64,000 nt of DNA from Cynocephalus volans (taxonomy: Eukaryota; Chordata; Mammalia; Dermoptera; Cynocephalidae), in NCBI RefSeq assembly GCF_027409185.1, contig NC_084468.1, positions 53,011,001 through 53,075,000 of the forward strand. The letters are read 5' to 3'. Below the pieces are notes generated by a model, which searched no databases, was not told the DNA's origin, and worked only from the letters and a program-made list of their open reading frames with translations. Below, piece after piece: positions 59,705 through 64,000 of the stretch (its first letter is position 1; every line of letters starts with the position of its first letter). The translations under genes and the position numbers were made by a program.

Positions 59705-62140
59705 AGTGGTAAAAAAAAACCTGAATTGAGGTAAAGAGAATCTTTAATCAAAGAGACAATTGCGGTAGGGGAAAGGGGAGTATTGCCACAGAACGACTCT
59801 AACCACACAATCTGCAAGTGTCTCAAAAGATCAGGCAGAGGCACTGCTCGGTAGGCCAGACTGGCACCTGGCAGGGGAGGATGGCCCCCACCTAGGGTGA
59901 TGCGGGGAGCGGCTGAGCCCAGGATGCTCATGGTGAGGCCTTCCTCACTCATCCCACATGTTGATCATCTTTCTGAAGAAGAATCTCCATGGCCAGAACA
60001 TTTTTTGAAAATCATTTTGAGCAAAATATCTTCTCAATAACAAAATAACCACATCAGAATGCTCGGAAAACTGAAGCCAAACTTACTATCAGCTTGTCTG
60101 GTGATTAGGTCTGTGACTGTTTTACTTGGGCTAGCATGCCACAGCATGCCATCACCTAATAGAGGAACTTAGCCAGCCAGTCAAGTTGGAGAACACAAAG
60201 ACCACTGTGTGAACTGGCCTGGCCATCAAAGCCATCAAAATCATTGGCTATCACAAATAAACACCTTTATTATTTATTGGAGATGTGCCTAGGTGTGGAA
60301 CCACATTCATGAGGGCCATGCTAGATGCACACTGACATTTGCTGTGCAGAGGTCACCAGGGTCACTCCTCAAATCCTGGCCCTGAAGTGGATGTGGTCAC
60401 AGTCAAGTAAAGAGAAGATTTACTTGAATGAGGCCGGTATGACAGATGAAGGGTTGGATTCTGCCATGCAAGCCTTCTTAATAGAAATCATTGTGAAGCA
60501 TGGGCAGCTGGACTCTTTTTTATGCAATAAACATCCTTTTGCCCTGAAATTCTTAATTTACCTTTCTAGGTTATTCTCCAGTGCTGAATTTCCCTGATGG
60601 TCTGAGATGGCCAGGCATTAGTACATTCAGTGATTTCTCAGAAAGTTACTATAGCTGGATTTGACCTGAACAGCTATGAAGACTGTTTGACCAAGTGGAA
60701 TTTGTGCCATAGAGACCATGTACAACCAGTCTATAGAGGTTGGTTATAAAATATGCATGTTGGTTTGCTATGAACAACTGGTCTTACATCCTGAACGGTG
60801 AATGGGAACCCTCTTAAAGTTCTCCCATATTCCATGGAACCACTCAGTATTGTACCAGGGAGTGATGACTGGGAAAGCTGGGGAGTGTCTCTGTCCAAAG
60901 TGGAGAGATCTACAGACTGAGTAATTGCACCAGTCAATGTGGGAGCACTATCAAAATGACTTGGGAAGAAGATACCTCCAGATGTTTTACAAGACATGGT
61001 GGTGATGGCACCCATGTTTGCCAAACGTGCAATGTGACTCATATGCCAATCCCCTATCTATGGAAAACCTAATCCCAAATCCTTGAAAATACTAGAAGAG
61101 ACTATAAAGGAGAATCTTAACTATCTGACTTCTTAAAGAAAAATCCCAGACTAGGCAAGTGGTGTAGTAGAGCCAGGAATCTCTTTTAGTAGAGACTGCT
61201 GACGTTTCAATGGAAGGGAAATGTCTAGGACTGGCTGCCCCCTGATGAGATGAGTGGAGTGTGTGCGCCATGGCTGCATGGCCTGTTCTTTTGCTGATCT
61301 CGCCCCATGAAGAGAGTGGAGGTGTCAGCACACATTTGAGACTTCCTGAGTGATCTGCTTCCTGAGTAAAGCTCTCTTGATCCTAATGACATGCACAGCA
61401 TTATCTGTGCATAAGGCGCCCAGAGGGGACATGTGTTTTCTATGAAAACTGCTCTTGTCCTCATCTTTTTTTTTTAAACCAGACTCCAAACTTTGTTTTC
61501 AAGGGGAGGGCTTAAAAATGGGATTCTGTAAACAAAATTGGGCAGTTTCATTTTGGAATAGGTTGTCTGTACATGTTCTAATGTTTTATAGAACACTTGT
61601 GCCTGTTTAAATGTATTGATGTGGATAATATTAAATATTTTAATTATTTAAATAATTCATTGTTTCTGAGAAATTAGGAAATTACCATATACATTTAAAA
61701 CTTAATGCATTTTGTATTTTACATTTCAAAATAAAAGCTTTAAATGTGGGGAAAAAAAGATCAGGCAGAAAGGAATTTTACAGGAATAAACAAGGCTAGA
61801 AAGAATCAGGTATGGGGACTGAGCAGGTGGTATGATTGGACAGTTAATTAGGGAACTTCTGTCCCTGAAGTCAGCTGATTCTCAGAAGATGTTACTAAGG
61901 AGGGTTGTTCCACATTCTGATGATGGCTCAGGTTGAGGGTGGGTCAGAACTCAGGGTCCTGAGGACAGCAGAGAAGCTTTACTAAATTTTGGTCTAGTCA
62001 ATGTAGCAGGCATTTTGTCAGATTGGTCAGTGAGTATAAATCGTTCAGCTAATTAAGCGTGAGACAAAAAGTGAGAATGTGGAGGGTCTGTATCTGGCCT
62101 TGTCATAGGTAAACAAGGGGACATCTGGGATTCTTATACA
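59705..62140 (-). mobile_element. LTR-like sequence split by a retropseudogene
   Basis: If the pseudogene at 59840-61754 and one copy of its target duplication are removed, the flanks join into about 500 bp that read on the minus strand like an ERV LTR. The order is 'gggacagaagttccctaatt', 'ctgtccaatcataccacctg', 'tgcctgatcttttgagacac', and a polyadenylation-like end 'ctttgattaaagattctctt'. The family name is not known and the outer limits are approximate. Confidence 0.5.
59840..61754 (+). pseudogene. TPST1: Processed pseudogene of tyrosylprotein sulfotransferase 1
   Basis: The parent gene encodes a Golgi type II membrane enzyme that moves sulfate from PAPS to tyrosines of secreted proteins. 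Visible in this copy: the start region at 60059 ('MLGKLKPNLLSACLVI' then a broken membrane anchor), the PAPS-binding loop ('GDVPRCGTTFMRAMLDAH', with Cys where the enzyme has Ser), and a 90-codon open part at 60325-60597 ('SSKEKIYLNEAGMTDEGLDS', 'FLIEIIVKHGQLDSF', 'CNKHPFALKFL'). The C-terminal 'VLQDMVVMAPMFAKRAM' and 'GKPNPKSLKILEET' follow near 60990-61110. No introns, several stops and frameshifts, a 5' leader, a 3' UTR with AATAAA at 61730-61735 and an A tail at 61752. The 15-bp sequence aaaagatcaggcaga occurs at 59825-59839 and at 61755-61769, so both insertion ends are defined. Confidence 0.93.
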
Positions 62141-63635
62141 AGTCATATGGGGAGGGGTGGTTCTTTGCAACAAGCCATTTTTCGGAACATAAAAATTGCA
62201 AGGGATTTCTTTAAACTTTGCTGTTTTCTGGAGCATGTGGCTCAAGTAAAGATTAACATTGTCAATAGTAATCCAAACAATGGCAATGGAAGTAACTCTG
62301 AAGAATTCCCAGAGTTACTACTAATTTTAGTTAGAAATATGATCCCTTATGTACTGAATTAAGTTTTGTAACCTTAATTGATGGAGGAATACTAAAACTA
62401 GTCTGTTATTTGTGGATTCATAAAGTACCTAATGGAAAAATTAAACTGTCAAAACCTGAGCAACAATTATGAACAAAACATAAAGAAATAACTTCAAAAA
62501 ATTTTTTTGAGGGAAAGGATATTAAATTAAATGCTGATAGAAGCAGATGCTTACTATTTACCTATAAACATTAGCGTTTTATAGGATTCTAATAAATCAG
62601 CACTTGGCTTAGACTGAAAATATACAATAGCCATAACATTACCTTTGCTGAGAAATGTTGAGTGAATGTGTAATTGACAAGGTAGTGAAAATACCACTTT
62701 GACTGATACCATAATGACTTATTCCAGAAGAGGCTAATGATGAGGAGGACCATCTCAGAGAACAAAGCTATCAAAATATTTTTCACTGTATCTTTCAAGT
62801 GCCCAGATGTGGTTAACAGGACAATTCCTTCAATATAAGTATGATGGGAGCATAGCAGTGAGGGGAAGGAAAAAAACTTTTTCAGCATCATTGCTGGAAA
62901 ACATAACTATGAAACTTAAAAACATAAAAGATTACATAGTTTTAAAATGTGGTTTGCAGCTTAAAATTGTGTAAAAGTATGTTCTGAGGACACAGCTGCA
63001 ATATCAGAAAACCTTCTAAAATTGTTATACCGATTGAAGAGTGAGTTTTTGCAGAATGTAGATCAATACACGTGGCTTCCTTCATGGAGAGATCTGCTGT
63101 GAAAATAAATGTGCTTGTAACATAATAACATTTATTAATTACAGAAAGGCTAAAACATTAAAGTTGAGATTATTGCTGTGGTAACATGGAAGCTGATCAT
63201 AAGCAATTATTAATGCATGCTATGAATCAAATGTTCTGTTCAAAATGTTTGAATTACTGAATAAACATAACTTTGTAATGTTTAAATATGGCATGGATTT
63301 ACTCACTTCTTTTCTCTCAGAGTTTAGCATCAAAAGGTAGGCCCACATCTTCAAGTTTAAAAGTGATGTGTTGCCTTGAAACACAGGTTTTATAAAATAT
63401 ACTAAAAATCTGTATTTTTGTGTTTTAAAAATTTTTTAAGTCTCCAAAATATAGTATTTATAGTTGTCAAAAATATCCATCCTCTATTATGTGTCAGGCA
63501 TATATATATAAATATTTCAATGCACTCATAAAGAATACAGACAAAAAAAAGTAAATATTAAATAAGTTATTACAAATAAATAATGTTGATTACGCAAAGA
63601 TTTACAAAATGTTTTTGATCATGAAAATACTTACA
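62141..63635. other. Unassigned stretch
   Basis: No recognised gene. A 100-codon minus-strand frame at 62589-62891 shows no motif. AT-rich up to the sharp change near 63640. Confidence 0.4.
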
Positions 63636-63639
63636 GGAT

Positions 63640-64000
63640 GTGTATTGGAGGTGGGGAGAGGGCTGAGGGACTCAGCCATGCACCCCCAATATCTGCATCC
63701 AGGGAAGTGAGGGACATGGAGCCATAGCTGGAAGTGCCCACAGCTCTCCAGCTGGCAGGGATTGGGGGACGAGGGCCTCAGCCACACCTGCTGACGTCTG
63801 CATTTAGCCCAGCAACGACCACAGGGCCACCAGTGAAAGCACCCTGGGCTCACAAACTGGGGTGCAGGCATGAGGGTCTCAGCCAGGCCCCAACTCCACA
63901 TCCAGCCCAGCAGTGACCACTGAGCCACCACTGGAAGCACCCCGGGTTCCCAAGCTGGGGCAGGGAGGGCTGAAGGCCTCTGCCATGGCCCCTGATGCCA
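63640..64000. repeat. GC-rich tandem array, period about 100 bp, continues past window
   Basis: Related words recur at regular spacing. 'ctcagcca' starts at 63671, 63777 and 63878 and appears as 'ctctgcca' at 63978, giving steps of 106, 101 and 100. 'ggaagtgccc', 'gaaagcaccc' and 'ggaagcaccc' start at 63730, 63835 and 63933. The copies are diverged. The base composition jumps from AT-rich to GC-rich at its left end. It could be a minisatellite or a monomer-type 5' region of a retroelement; the window ends before this can be decided. Confidence 0.75.

Noticed and set aside
61092..61464. Two 79-codon minus-strand frames
   Set aside because: They are antisense to the 3' UTR of the TPST1 pseudogene.
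63602..63940. 112-codon minus-strand frame rich in Trp, Cys and Pro
   Set aside because: It is produced by the GC-rich ~100-bp tandem units and changes with their period; no gene signal is visible.

Overview
This window looks like ordinary, AT-rich, non-coding DNA from a placental mammal. I found no intact protein-coding gene, no tRNA or rRNA gene and no CRISPR array. Every long reading frame I examined is explained by a repeat, by a decayed retroelement frame, or by chance. The repeats fit a eutherian genome: L1, L2, MIR, MaLR and other LTRs, and hAT-type DNA transposon fossils. The lineage marker is a family of tRNA-Ile-like SINEs, seen as monomers and as one head-to-tail dimer, with no Alu, B1 or carnivore-type SINE recognised anywhere. 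From memory of SINE families this best fits a colugo (Dermoptera); this is an inference and a related tRNA-SINE lineage is not excluded.

Layout. 1-13.9 kb: an LTR end at the left edge, old L1M, MIR and hAT fragments, a MaLR LTR (8953-9398) and a second LTR (12083-12703) in otherwise unassigned sequence. 13.9-17.0 kb: one L1 insertion whose 5' part is inverted relative to its 3' part, flanked by an imperfect 17-bp target duplication and carrying a (AAAG)n tract of about 345 bp near its 3' end. 17-33 kb: mostly unassigned sequence with two tRNA-derived SINEs, L2, MIR, LTR and hAT fossils. 33.1-38.8 kb: a long L1 on the minus strand with ORF2, ORF1 and a long 5' region, hit by a solo LTR, and missing its own 3' end. 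40.8-42.3 kb: a minus-strand L1 3' part. 42.8-48.6 kb: an old plus-strand L1 with a MaLR LTR, an LTR-like insert, two SINEs and a 41-bp inverted copy of its own sequence inside it. 48.9-49.8 kb: two adjacent LTRs. 51.2-52.6 kb: an ORF1-only, HAL1-like element with one frameshift. 53.9-54.8 kb: an L2 fragment split by a solo LTR. 59.7-62.1 kb: an LTR-like sequence split by a near full-length processed pseudogene of TPST1 (tyrosylprotein sulfotransferase 1). 63.6-64.0 kb: start of a GC-rich tandem array with a period near 100 bp, running off the window.

Nothing here works together as a gene system. The most informative content is structural: nested insertions that give relative ages, a twin-primed L1, a retropseudogene with perfect target duplications, a templated inverted insertion and the edge tandem array. 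No previously undescribed functional system could be supported.
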